A stretch of 64,000 nucleotides of DNA from Rhodobacteraceae bacterium LMO-JJ12 (GTDB lineage: Bacteria > Pseudomonadota > Alphaproteobacteria > Rhodobacterales > Rhodobacteraceae): NCBI GenBank assembly GCA_021555075.1, contig JAKGBX010000002.1, positions 124,001-188,000 of the forward strand. The letters are read 5' to 3'. This document shows positions 8,111 through 16,203 of the stretch, one piece after another. The stretch's first letter is position 1; every line of letters begins with the position of its first letter. The translations under genes were made by a program, and so were the position numbers. Under the pieces are notes generated by a model. It searched no databases. It was not told the DNA's origin and was given only the letters and a program-made list of their open reading frames with translations.

Positions 8111-9250
8111 ATGCCCATTCCAATTGGTACGGCGACCCGAACTCTTTTTGGTGGAGGTGCGCGCCACGAACTGGCTCTGCTTCTGGATAGCGCCCAGGAC
8201 CCCAGAGCGCTTGTGGTGGCTTCGACCTCATCGCTTGGCCGGCCGATGGTGGCTGAACTGCTGCAATCTATCGAAGCGGTTGCGAAAACCACCATCTGGG
8301 ATCAGGTCAGCCCAAATCCGCGGACGCAAGACATCGACGCTTGTTTGGTTGCACATGGCGAGCAGACATTCACCCATGTCATCGGCATCGGGGGGGGGAG
8401 CGCGCTGGATCAGGCCAAGGCTACGGCCATGGCGTTGCATTGCGATATGGCGATGTCCGAGCTTCTTGCTTTGAAAGGCGGGTTGCCGCAACGCGATAAC
8501 ACGCTGGTGTTGGTGCCCACCACGAGTGGCACCGGAGCGGAACTTAGCTATGGTGCAATCCTGACAAATCAGGAGACCGGCGAAAAGTTGGGGCTGCGCG
8601 GGGCCTCTAATGCCGCAGATTATGCCTTCGTTGATCCCGAACTGACCTGGAGCACACCACGAGATGTGTCCATGGTCACCGGTTTCGACGTGCTGACGCA
8701 TGCTTTGGAAACCTGGCTGTCGACTGCGGCCACGCCTTATACCAAAGACCTGTCACGCGGGGCTATTGCGCGGGTTTTCAAGTGGCTGCCGGTGGTCTTT
8801 GAGGATCCCACGCATGTTGAGGCGCGCAGCGAGATGGCCTATGCCAGCATGGTCATGGGGATCAATCTGGCGCTGTCGACCACATGTCTGCCCCACCGGC
8901 TGCAATACCCTATCGGGGCCGCCACCGACACCGCCCATGCCGCAGGTCTGGCGGCGATCTATCCAGCATGGATGAACAACGTGTTGCCGCATGCCCAAGA
9001 AAAGCTGGAGGAGTGTGCCGATTGGATCGGCCTGCCGCAGGATGGTGACAATCGCGCCGAGGCCTTTGTGGCTGCGGTGAACGGGTTGTTGGCGCAGATT
9101 GGCCTGACCCCCAGCCTGTCCGATCTGGGCGTGACTGCGGACATGGTGGCGCGGTTCCCCGGCGAGGTTACCGGCCGTTTGGATACCGACCCCGGATATG
9201 GCGGGCCGGACGATATCGAACATATCTACAAAGCCGCCTGGGTTGGCTGA
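8111..9250 (+). CDS. Iron-containing alcohol dehydrogenase (phosphonoacetaldehyde reductase-like)
   Basis: This group III iron-dependent dehydrogenase has 379 residues. The nucleotide-binding GIGGGSALDQAK (about 95-106) and VPTTSGTGAE (about 137-146) are canonical. The metal-site segment FDVLTHALETWLST and the later PHRLQYPIGAATDTAHAAG supply the Asp/His ligands. ATG 8111 has GAAGGA 7 nt upstream, and an in-frame TTG at 8096 is less likely. It reminds me of enzymes annotated as phosphonoacetaldehyde reductase, which make 2-hydroxyethylphosphonate, but no PEP mutase or phosphonopyruvate decarboxylase lies in the window. Reduction of a ketose phosphate to an alditol phosphate is an alternative that fits the aldolase and kinase next door. 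Confidence 0.85.
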   Translation: MPIPIGTATRTLFGGGARHELALLLDSAQDPRALVVASTSSLGRPMVAELLQSIEAVAKTTIWDQVSPNPRTQDIDACLVAHGEQTFTHVIGIGGGSALDQAKATAMALHCDMAMSELLALKGGLPQRDNTLVLVPTTSGTGAELSYGAILTNQETGEKLGLRGASNAADYAFVDPELTWSTPRDVSMVTGFDVLTHALETWLSTAATPYTKDLSRGAIARVFKWLPVVFEDPTHVEARSEMAYASMVMGINLALSTTCLPHRLQYPIGAATDTAHAAGLAAIYPAWMNNVLPHAQEKLEECADWIGLPQDGDNRAEAFVAAVNGLLAQIGLTPSLSDLGVTADMVARFPGEVTGRLDTDPGYGGPDDIEHIYKAAWVG

Positions 9251-9312
9251 CCTTCTCTTCTGCCGGGCCGACAAGGCTCGGCGAACCCCTTTCCAGCAAT
9301 AAGGATCCCCTC

Positions 9313-10032
9313 ATGAAAGCCGTCATTCTTGCCGCCGGAAAAGGCACCAGAATTCACACCATTACCAATGGGGGGCCTAAGAGCCTGCTGCCGTTGGGCG
9401 ACAGTACGCTGATTGGTCAATCGCTCAAGATTTTTGCCGATCAGGGCGTGACAGAGGTGATCGTCATGACCGGCTATCGCCGCCGGGACATCGCCGAATA
9501 TGTCGCCGAACATTGGTCAGGCAAGTCCGAGATCGTGTTTAACCCGCATTTCGACAGCACGAACGTGCTCTATTCGTTTTGGCTGGCGCTGCCCTATCTG
9601 GCGGGAGAAGATTTTATCTTTCTTCATGCCGACACCGTGTTTGAGCCCGAAGTCTTTGCCCGCTTGTTAGCACATGATGAAAACGCGGATATGGTCTTTG
9701 CCGTGGATAATCACCCGTGCGAAGAAGAAGAGATGAAGGTGCAGGTCACCAATGGCCACATCACGCTCGTGACCAAGCAGATGCCATCCGATAGCGCTGA
9801 CGGTGAGTTCTTGGGGCTGGCGCGGATTTCCGGACGCCATATCGGAGGCCTGCGCCGTCATGCCGAACTGCTTTTCGAAGAAGGTAACTTTCAGGCATTC
9901 TTTGAGCTGGCGGTTCAACGCATGATCGACGAGGGCGGCGTGCGGGTCGAAGTCGCCGATACCTCGGGCCTGAAGTGGCGGGAAGTGGATTTCGTCGAAG
10001 ACTATGAAGCCGCGCGCGAGATGTTTGGCTAG
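9313..10032 (+). CDS. LicC/PntC-like nucleotidyltransferase (probable CTP-dependent)
   Basis: The 239-residue product has the nucleotidyltransferase fold signature LAAGKGTRI..NGGPKSLLPLG at the N terminus. A central FLHADTVFEPE metal-binding segment and a C-terminal WREVDFVEDYEAA, typical of small-molecule cytidylyltransferases such as LicC, follow. Expected reaction: CTP plus a phospho- or phosphono-compound gives a CDP- or CMP-activated product. Strong AAGGA site before ATG 9313. It is the last gene of the aldolase-kinase-dehydrogenase operon. A LicD-family transferase lies convergently 170 bp away, which is the natural partner for a CDP-linked donor. A hexose-1-phosphate nucleotidyltransferase cannot be excluded, though the length fits LicC better. 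Confidence 0.8.
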   Translation: MKAVILAAGKGTRIHTITNGGPKSLLPLGDSTLIGQSLKIFADQGVTEVIVMTGYRRRDIAEYVAEHWSGKSEIVFNPHFDSTNVLYSFWLALPYLAGEDFIFLHADTVFEPEVFARLLAHDENADMVFAVDNHPCEEEEMKVQVTNGHITLVTKQMPSDSADGEFLGLARISGRHIGGLRRHAELLFEEGNFQAFFELAVQRMIDEGGVRVEVADTSGLKWREVDFVEDYEAAREMFG

Positions 10033-10054
10033 GGCGTGTTGGGAAAATTCACTT

Positions 10055-10169
10055 TAAAGCGTTTCGAGATAAACTTGGATCACGAGTTTGTCTCGGAACG
10101 CCCACAAGATGGATATGTTGCGCAGCCTTTCCACTTAACCCTGTCTCAGGTTTAAGTAGAAACGCTTTA
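10055..10169. repeat. MITE-like palindromic element, intact copy
   Basis: Perfect 11-bp terminal inverted repeats TAAAGCGTTTC (10055-10065) and GAAACGCTTTA (10159-10169) bound a 115-bp unit. Imperfect homology continues about 16 bp further inward. If the ends are read as AAGCGTTTC..GAAACGCTT, both sides are flanked by TA, as for mariner/IS630-derived MITEs. The left part (10060-10100) folds into a 15-bp stem including G-U pairs with an 11-nt loop. It lies between two converging operons and may act as a bidirectional terminator. Confidence 0.75.
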
Positions 10170-10204
10170 GCTTGTGCGCCAGCTTTCGCTTTGGGGCGGT
10201 ATCG

Positions 10205-11443
10205 TTACTTGTCGTAGAAGTTCTTGTCCGGCGTGCGCCACTCGGGGCCATAATAGCGTGCGATCGCCTTTTCTGATGAGGCGGGCGCTTGGTAGGTCTT
10301 GCCGCGAAACTCCAACTCATCCATCGGAAAAATCTCGGACCGGGGGCAGGTGACGGTTTTGTAGCTATAGAGCGTGACGGTCTCGCCGTAGTCCACCCCA
10401 AGGAACACGTCGAAAGCGCGCCGACCCAGCGATACGTGCCTGTGGTGCGGATAATTGCCCACGACGCGACCCCCGGCCTCTTTCAGGATATCGGCCATGC
10501 GTTGGGTGTAATCGGGGATGGTCGCGTCAGCCATAGCAGGCAGAATGCAGACCGTGTCGATATCATCGTCATGCGGAATCAACTGATTGTCGCGGATCAC
10601 CCCCAGAAGCGTGCCGAAGAAGATGAACGACGGATAGTTCATGGCATTAAGCTTGCTGAGGAAGCCGTGCACATCGTCTAGATGCGTATCAATCTCGGCC
10701 TCGCTCCAGAAGCGGAAGGTACGCATCGCGCCGTGATGGGTCAGCTCGTGGTCTTGTGGATACAGAATTTTGCGATTCAGGCTTTCCTTGAGCATTGCCA
10801 CTGCGGCGACACCATGATGGCGGCGAAACTGGGTTAGTCGCGAGATCAGATCGGGATTGGGGCGTTTGATATGGCACACTTCCGCGATTGACCAGACTTC
10901 CTCGATTATCGCGGCCTCTTTGGTATTGTCGGCGTGAGAATTTTCCGGTCGCGGGCCGCCTTTGGCTGCAATGAAGGCGTCGACTGTGGCATTGCAAAGT
11001 GCTTCGATGTCCAGTGATGCCAGAGGCGTGCTGTCCATCTGGAAGAACGGATAACTGCGGTCGCCCGATATGATCGAGACCTCGACCTTGCCCTTGACCG
11101 GCATGAAGTGACGAAAGCCGCAATAGGCGCCGCCTTTGCGCGGGAAATGCGTGGTGTTGTTATTTGTCACATCGGCTCGGTCGACATTCATCTCAAGCCG
11201 CCGTTCGCCGTTCTCGTCCTTGATCTCAAGAACGGCCGGCACGTTCTCTTTCGACAGGATCCAGCCGGAAATGGAGACCTCATCGCCGTTGAGTATCTGG
11301 CCGCTTTTCGGTGAATCAAGCCCGACGATCAGGTTTCCAGGACTCCCGAAATCAGTATTACGCTCAACCTGGACAATTTTCGCAATGTTCACTGGGTCAG
11401 TCCTGTTTTCATCTGTTGTTACGCGTATACTCAAAGAGGTCAC
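10205..11443 (-). CDS. LicD-family phosphotransferase with N-terminal beta-sandwich domain
   Basis: The 412-residue product carries, in its C-terminal half (about 255-400), the LicD/Fukutin nucleotidyltransferase-fold signature FFGTLLGVIRDNQLIPHDDDIDT. LicD proteins transfer phosphocholine or related phospho-groups from CDP donors to glycans. Residues ~35-145 look like an Ig-like beta-sandwich (SGWILSKENVPAVLEI, then an FPRKGGAYCGFRHF turn), of the kind found fused to bacterial glycosyltransferases. GTG start at 11443 with a weak ribosome binding site. It is the last gene of the minus-strand glycan operon and faces the operon encoding a LicC-like enzyme. Together they imply phosphodiester decoration of a surface polymer. 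Confidence 0.8.
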   Translation of the reverse strand: MTSLSIRVTTDENRTDPVNIAKIVQVERNTDFGSPGNLIVGLDSPKSGQILNGDEVSISGWILSKENVPAVLEIKDENGERRLEMNVDRADVTNNNTTHFPRKGGAYCGFRHFMPVKGKVEVSIISGDRSYPFFQMDSTPLASLDIEALCNATVDAFIAAKGGPRPENSHADNTKEAAIIEEVWSIAEVCHIKRPNPDLISRLTQFRRHHGVAAVAMLKESLNRKILYPQDHELTHHGAMRTFRFWSEAEIDTHLDDVHGFLSKLNAMNYPSFIFFGTLLGVIRDNQLIPHDDDIDTVCILPAMADATIPDYTQRMADILKEAGGRVVGNYPHHRHVSLGRRAFDVFLGVDYGETVTLYSYKTVTCPRSEIFPMDELEFRGKTYQAPASSEKAIARYYGPEWRTPDKNFYDK

Positions 11444-11700
11444 CTAAAGGCGATGGCTTTTCGAGAAATTTTTGTTGGCTGAAAGTCCTGCTTTGGGATC
11501 AGTTGCGCGGGGCAGGCAGGGGGCGGCGGCGCATAAGGGTTGATTTTTTGGTTATCGGCAACGCTGGGTGATTTATGTGGTAACCTTTGGCCGCGCTCTG
11601 AACCAAATTCGAGAAATGGCCCCGCGCTTTACCTTGGTTTCACCAGATCCAAGCCAACGCAATGCGGCGCACGCGCGCTCTTAACGCGTCGTTGATCGAC

Positions 11701-12099
11701 CTATCTTTGCCGTCTGAGGGCAGCCCGCAAGCGCCGCACGGGGTAGGTGAGCCGATAGATTGGCGAGGTCTTGATAGCATTGACCCAAGCCTCAAGCTCG
11801 GCCAGCTTCTGGGTGACGCGGTTCTTTTCGGCTTGAACCTTTTCGTTCTCGACCATGTATTCGATGAGCTTTTCATGTGTCGCGGAATGGCTCTGACGCT
11901 GCTCGCGCAGGTTGGCCTGGGTGATGCGGAGCTCTGCATGGCAGGTTTCCAACTGTCGTTGGATTTGCTGCATCATCTGCAACAGCATGTCCTTCTCAGC
12001 CGCTGACGTTGCAACGTGGATTTGGTTTTCGTAGCGAAGCTCTGCCACGGCGCCAGTCAACCGTTCGTTATCGGGTGTTGCAGTGCTTTCAGTGCTCAT
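11701..12099 (-). CDS. Coiled-coil protein with glycosyltransferase-tail-like C terminus
   Basis: The 132-residue product is almost entirely predicted coiled coil (about 15-105, rich in E, Q, K, R and L heptads). The end, SPIYRLTYPVRRLRAALRRQR, resembles the terminal amphipathic segment often seen after coiled coils in bacterial glycosyltransferases and glycan-modifying proteins. It may be a stand-alone tether or length-control factor. ATG 12099 has a plausible GAGAACG upstream. The flanking gaps are about 255 bp on each side: 11444-11700 and 12100-12355 hold nothing else I can support. Family not recognised. Confidence 0.7.
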   Translation of the reverse strand: MSTESTATPDNERLTGAVAELRYENQIHVATSAAEKDMLLQMMQQIQRQLETCHAELRITQANLREQRQSHSATHEKLIEYMVENEKVQAEKNRVTQKLAELEAWVNAIKTSPIYRLTYPVRRLRAALRRQR

Positions 12100-12355
12100 T
12101 GTCGTTCTCTATTCACATCGGCGCTCAGAGCACTGTCACCTGCCCCACGGCCCTGGATTAACGGGTATCGAAGACGATTACAGTTTTGTGTCAAATTTGT
12201 CTACTGCGCAGGCCAAGCAAACCTTCTTGTTCGGATCGAAACTGCTAGGACTGGAGAGTGCAGAACAATCGGGAACGGGTATATCAAAGAGAGGGAACCG
12301 GGCAGCCTGCTTAACGCACCTGTCGCCGCGGTATTACCACGGCGACGAGGGCGGT

Positions 12356-13579
12356 CTAGAGAGCTGAAGTGTGGATGGTGCGCAACAGTTCGAGATAACG
12401 CTCTGCGATCTGTTTCGGATTGTGATCGTTGCGAATTTCGGTCAGTGCGCGAAGCGCCTGCGAGCGTGAGCGCTCCTCAACGGCCGCAATTGCAGCCCCT
12501 ACAAAGGCGGCGACGGTGTAGTCCTCGGCCACATGACCAAAGCGGTAGGTGTGAACGAATTCCTCGCAGCCATGGCCCGGCCCCACGATGGGCTTGCAGC
12601 CATACGCCCCGGCTTCGATCAGGATGTTGGGCCAGTTGTCCTCGTTCGAGCAGGTCAGCATCAGATCCGATTGTAACAGGATCCTGCTCAGATGTGCGTG
12701 GTCGGCGATCCGGCCATGCGCAACGTGTGGCATGTCGACTGTACCCAACAACCCGCGCAGTTGCTCATCAACATGGCCCACGACATCAAGCGTGAATTCG
12801 AGGCCAAGAGCGTGTTGCGCGTTTTGGCGCGCCAATTCGGCCAGGCTTTGTATCGCCAGCGCCATCTGTTTGCGCCCTTCGACCAGCGAATCCGCAATCA
12901 GCAGGATGCGTATTTTTGTCGACGGCTCGGGCACATCGGGAGGCAACATAGGCTGATATGCGTTGCGCAGCACATGGGCGCGATTTTCGGGTATGATGCC
13001 GGTCGCCACGGCCTGATCGCGCAAATATTTGCTGGGGGCCGACAGGTGGACGTTGGGAAAACTGAAAATTTCCTGCTTGATGCCCAGGTTTCGCTGAATC
13101 AGCAGCGGGTTGACGTGGGCGGTATCCACTTGCGGACAAGAGACGCAGCCGCTGGCCAGCTTCTTGCAGGTGGCCGGATAGTGACAGCCGCCGGTGATGT
13201 AGTGAAAATCGTGCAGCGTAAACAGCAAAGGCGTGCCGCTGGCCGCCACCGAATGCAGTTCTGCCAGGCTGACAAGAAAGGACGCCCAGTGTACGTTCAC
13301 CAAGTCATAGCCACATAGCAGATCGATCAGCCAGCCGCGGGAGTATCCGGGGTATTCGACGGTAAAATGCGTGTCGCTGATCGTGCGGTTCGACATGCTG
13401 GTTTGGGGCGCCACGTCTAATGGTAGCTTGCCACCCATTGCCACGCCGTCGATGAACTCGGCGCTTACATTATTATCGTGATTCAGCGCTTCGCAAAGTC
13501 GCATGGCTGCAATTCCCGCACCACCACCCGATGCGCTGGACAGGACGGCAACCCGAGTTTTTTCGGCTGTCGCGTTCAT
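12356..13579 (-). CDS. GT4-like glycosyltransferase
   Basis: This is a 407-residue GT-B enzyme. The N-terminal domain starts VAVLSSASGGGAGIAAMRL and contains the HDFHYITGGCHYP..C..C..C cysteine cluster typical of WcaC-like GT4 proteins. The C-terminal donor domain shows LLIADSLVEGRKQ (about 225) and CSNEDNWPNILIEAGAYGCKPIVG (split by the eye as the EX7E-type motif, about 315-340). It transfers a sugar from a nucleotide donor to a growing cytoplasmic glycan; donor and acceptor are unknown. Its ATG overlaps the stop of the upstream GT2 gene by 4 bp. Confidence 0.85.
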   Translation of the reverse strand: MNATAEKTRVAVLSSASGGGAGIAAMRLCEALNHDNNVSAEFIDGVAMGGKLPLDVAPQTSMSNRTISDTHFTVEYPGYSRGWLIDLLCGYDLVNVHWASFLVSLAELHSVAASGTPLLFTLHDFHYITGGCHYPATCKKLASGCVSCPQVDTAHVNPLLIQRNLGIKQEIFSFPNVHLSAPSKYLRDQAVATGIIPENRAHVLRNAYQPMLPPDVPEPSTKIRILLIADSLVEGRKQMALAIQSLAELARQNAQHALGLEFTLDVVGHVDEQLRGLLGTVDMPHVAHGRIADHAHLSRILLQSDLMLTCSNEDNWPNILIEAGAYGCKPIVGPGHGCEEFVHTYRFGHVAEDYTVAAFVGAAIAAVEERSRSQALRALTEIRNDHNPKQIAERYLELLRTIHTSAL

Positions 13580-14565
13580 GATGTCTCCGTCGATGCGTCC
13601 GTCAGGGCGATGTCCTTGTTCAGCAGAAGCGCCTGATTGGCGGCGACCTCGTCCTGAAGCGCGCGACAGCGCATTGCCCAGAATTCGGCTGAGCCCTCGA
13701 TCACTGGTTTGGAGTCAACAGACAGGCCCCCGCCATCCAGCGTCTCGCTTGACTCGTTGAAAAGGCTTACCAGAATATCGAGCGTATGGCGCGCCTCGCT
13801 GAACCCGCCATGGCGGGCCTGAATAAGTGCCAGTTCGGTAATGGATTCGCCGCGTTTGCCGCGCGTCTTGCATTCTTCGTGATAGACGCTGTACCCGATA
13901 TCGACTGGAATGTGGTGAAACTTGTATTTGGAGGCCATGCCCAAAAACAGGTCCGCATCCATGGCGTAATGCAGTTCTTCCTTGCATGGCCCTGCGGCAT
14001 CCCAGGCGGTGCGTGAAAAGAACACGCTGGGTTGTACGAGATGGTGTGTCGCGTAATCCAGCAGGTAAGAGAATTCGAGCTTTTCAGGCGCAAACACAAA
14101 ATGCCGGATCGGAGTGAAATCTTTTTCGGTCATATAGGCGTTGCCGACCACCACTTCGGTGCCTGGATTGTCGCGGAACGCCCGGCGAACGGCCAAAAGC
14201 GCACCCGGCAAGATTATGTCATCCCCGTTGAGCCAGTAGAGGATCGGCTTGGTGGCGCGGGCGAAACCCTTGTTTATGGCATCCGACTGTCCGCTGTCGC
14301 GTTCGCTCACGATAACGGCAAAGCTATCTTTGTAGTGTTCAACGATGTCACGGGTGTTGTCGGTGCTGCCACCGTCCATCAGAATAAGTTCTATCCCGTT
14401 AAGATCATTGCATAACAGGCTGCGAATGGTCTTCTCAAGAAAGGCCCCCGCGTTATAGATCGGGATCACGACTGACACGCCCGGCAGATCCGGTTCGGAC
14501 GGTTCGATCACCAGTTTTGCTTCCCAAGGCAAAATCGATTCTTGGGATAAGGGTTCAGGCAGCAT
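13576..14565 (-). CDS. GT2 family glycosyltransferase
   Basis: This is a 329-residue GT-A enzyme. The nucleotide-binding SVVIPIYNAGAFLEKTI lies near residue 30, LMDGGSTDNT near 65, the DxD-like WLNGDDIILPGAL near 115 and the acceptor/catalytic region around YAMDADLFLGM. A C-terminal helix-rich extension follows. ATG 14565 is preferred because GGAG lies 8 nt upstream; the in-frame GTG at 14574 abuts that site. It overlaps the upstream gene by 11 bp and the downstream GT4 gene by 4 bp, so this is a tight operon for glycan assembly. Confidence 0.85.
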   Translation of the reverse strand: MLPEPLSQESILPWEAKLVIEPSEPDLPGVSVVIPIYNAGAFLEKTIRSLLCNDLNGIELILMDGGSTDNTRDIVEHYKDSFAVIVSERDSGQSDAINKGFARATKPILYWLNGDDIILPGALLAVRRAFRDNPGTEVVVGNAYMTEKDFTPIRHFVFAPEKLEFSYLLDYATHHLVQPSVFFSRTAWDAAGPCKEELHYAMDADLFLGMASKYKFHHIPVDIGYSVYHEECKTRGKRGESITELALIQARHGGFSEARHTLDILVSLFNESSETLDGGGLSVDSKPVIEGSAEFWAMRCRALQDEVAANQALLLNKDIALTDASTETS

Positions 14566-15856
14566 GACGAACACTCCTCAAGAGATTGTCGATTTCCGCG
14601 ATTAGTGCGCGTTCGTAATCGTTTTGACAGGCTAAGCAAAGGTAGTCGTAAAGCCGATCGTTCAGAATGGTGTCAACGCTCAGAAGTTCGCGACCGAAAA
14701 GTTGGGCAAATTCGAGACGCGCACTTGCCGGGGCATCAGCCATATTGGTACGTATCTGCGTGACCGCCTCGCTATGGCGGTTGTTGGCTGGGTAAGTGTC
14801 GCTTGTGTTGGCGGCAAGGCCCGGTTTGCACATCAACTCAAACAGGATTGCCAGCAAGGTTTCGGCGAAACGATGATGTGTGCTCTGGCTGCGAACAAAA
14901 AACTCGGAACTGGAGGAAAAATCGAACTCTGCGCCATGCAGATGTGCTTCCGCCAGGTTGGCCATCAAGTAAAAGTTGTAATTCCATTGCGCCCACGGCA
15001 GCATGTCACAGAGGCGTCGACAGATGCGCAACGCCTCTGGTGAGGCGTGCTTGGTCGGGCCGGGCTGGCGGTAATAGGTGGCGCGGATGAGATTGGTATA
15101 ACCCGTATATCGGTCGCAATCAGACCTGATCTTTTGGGCGAATTCCGCCGCAGCCTGGCCGTAGCTGTCTGACTGAACTGTCCCCAGCTCCTTGAGAACA
15201 GGTACATATTGGTGCAGCTCATCCACCTCACCATAAGCCTGAGGATGGCTTTCATGCAGCAAGAGGCCACTGTCCATGATGGCCCCACCTACTTCGCGGC
15301 TGCAGATGACTGAACCCATCAGGTAATCCCACCCCGGCACCCCAAAACACATCCGCGCAGCCACCGGTAGCTGGCCCAGGATGGTGTTGATCTTGCGCAG
15401 CGCCAAGGGGCTGATCATGAAGATATCCAGCCCCCCGCGATAGGGCCTGCGGCATACGAATTCAGTCGCTTCGACCTTCGAGGTTTCCTCGCGGCAAAGT
15501 GCCACGGCCGGTGAATCGGACAAGTAAGCGTTCACAAACCCCGTATCGCGGATGGCCGGGTAGATGTCGGAATTCACCAGAACTATCGGGCTTTGAGGAT
15601 ACATCAGCTGCAAGCGGTTCAGAAGCGGTCTGATCCGCGGAACCGCCTTACCATAGTCCACCGCGCCGGTTTCACGCTTCTTGACGTTCAGGATTGCCTC
15701 TTCCGGCAGCCCAGCGGCAGTCAATTCCTTGATTTCGGCTTTGGTATTTATGCTGTGAACATCGAACCCAAGCGCCGTCCACGCCTGAAAGCAGCGCATC
15801 TGATGCGTCAGCCGCGAAAACGGGTTTATGGATGTCACAACGACGGGCTTTTGCAT
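14555..15856 (-). CDS. Unknown protein of glycan locus, possibly GT-A-like
   Basis: This 433-residue soluble protein is the first gene of the minus-strand glycan operon. It opens MQKPVVVTSINPFSRLTHQM. A stretch IVLVNSDIYPAI near residue 95 resembles the DxD region of GT-A glycosyltransferases, and LDIFMISPLAL and CFGVPGWDYLMG follow as conserved-looking blocks. The C-terminal 200 residues are helical and without recognised motif. ATG 15856 follows GGGGTGA. A glycosyltransferase role is inferred from context and the DxD-like motif only. Confidence 0.6.
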   Translation of the reverse strand: MQKPVVVTSINPFSRLTHQMRCFQAWTALGFDVHSINTKAEIKELTAAGLPEEAILNVKKRETGAVDYGKAVPRIRPLLNRLQLMYPQSPIVLVNSDIYPAIRDTGFVNAYLSDSPAVALCREETSKVEATEFVCRRPYRGGLDIFMISPLALRKINTILGQLPVAARMCFGVPGWDYLMGSVICSREVGGAIMDSGLLLHESHPQAYGEVDELHQYVPVLKELGTVQSDSYGQAAAEFAQKIRSDCDRYTGYTNLIRATYYRQPGPTKHASPEALRICRRLCDMLPWAQWNYNFYLMANLAEAHLHGAEFDFSSSSEFFVRSQSTHHRFAETLLAILFELMCKPGLAANTSDTYPANNRHSEAVTQIRTNMADAPASARLEFAQLFGRELLSVDTILNDRLYDYLCLACQNDYERALIAEIDNLLRSVRHAA

Positions 15857-15980
15857 GAAATCACCCCAAGAATTGATCGAGGATATATATGATATTGATC
15901 AATGTTCTATTCCGGTTAGCGTCCCATTGCATGAAACGTCGGATATCGCAAGTCAAGCCGCTGAATAACGAGGTGTGTCA

Positions 15981-16014
15981 CGCCTACTACAACCAGTTGC
16001 CCTGGTTGTAGGCG
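15981..16014. other. Inverted repeat in the 15857-16203 gap
   Basis: The arms correspond to CGCCTACAACCA with a 3-nt CTA duplication in the left arm, around a 7-nt loop. This is a strong hairpin lying between the upstream end of the glycan operon and the 3' side of xsc. There is no T-run on either strand, so it could be an operator-like palindrome or a processed terminator. The remainder of the gap holds the relic described next. Confidence 0.5.
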
Positions 16015-16023
16015 GGTCCGACG

Positions 16024-16125
16024 TCAGGCGGCTATCGGTGCTGACTCATACCCTGCTTGCTGGATCGCGGCGCTTACGTCGGCCACGGGCAGCGATGTCT
16101 CGATGATCACGTGTGCATGGAGCGT
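16024..16125 (-). pseudogene. Possible remnant of a heavy-metal-associated (HMA) domain gene
   Basis: Reading the minus strand to a TGA at 16024-16026 gives LHAHVIIETSLPVADVSAAI and then QQAGYESAPIAA. This looks like the C-terminal half of an HMA copper-chaperone domain (beta-alpha-beta ending in AGYE). The upstream half with the CxxC metal site is absent and is replaced by hairpin sequence and the xsc end. It may be a decayed gene or chance. Confidence 0.35.
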
Positions 16126-16134
16126 CGAAAGGCT

Positions 16135-16196
16135 GCGGCCTCTGTGATGGAGGCCGCGCGCGGTTGGTGGGGCGACCCGCAAGACCGCCCGGTCTT
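16135..16196 (-). terminator. Tandem hairpins downstream of xsc
   Basis: Two GC-rich inverted repeats follow the xsc stop: AAGACCG/CGGTCTT (16181-16196) and GCGGCCTC/GAGGCCGC with a 7-nt loop (16135-16157). The second is followed on the minus strand by AGCCTTTCG, a weak U-tract. Probable terminator of the taurine gene xsc. Confidence 0.5.
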
Positions 16197-16203
16197 ATGT
16201 GCC

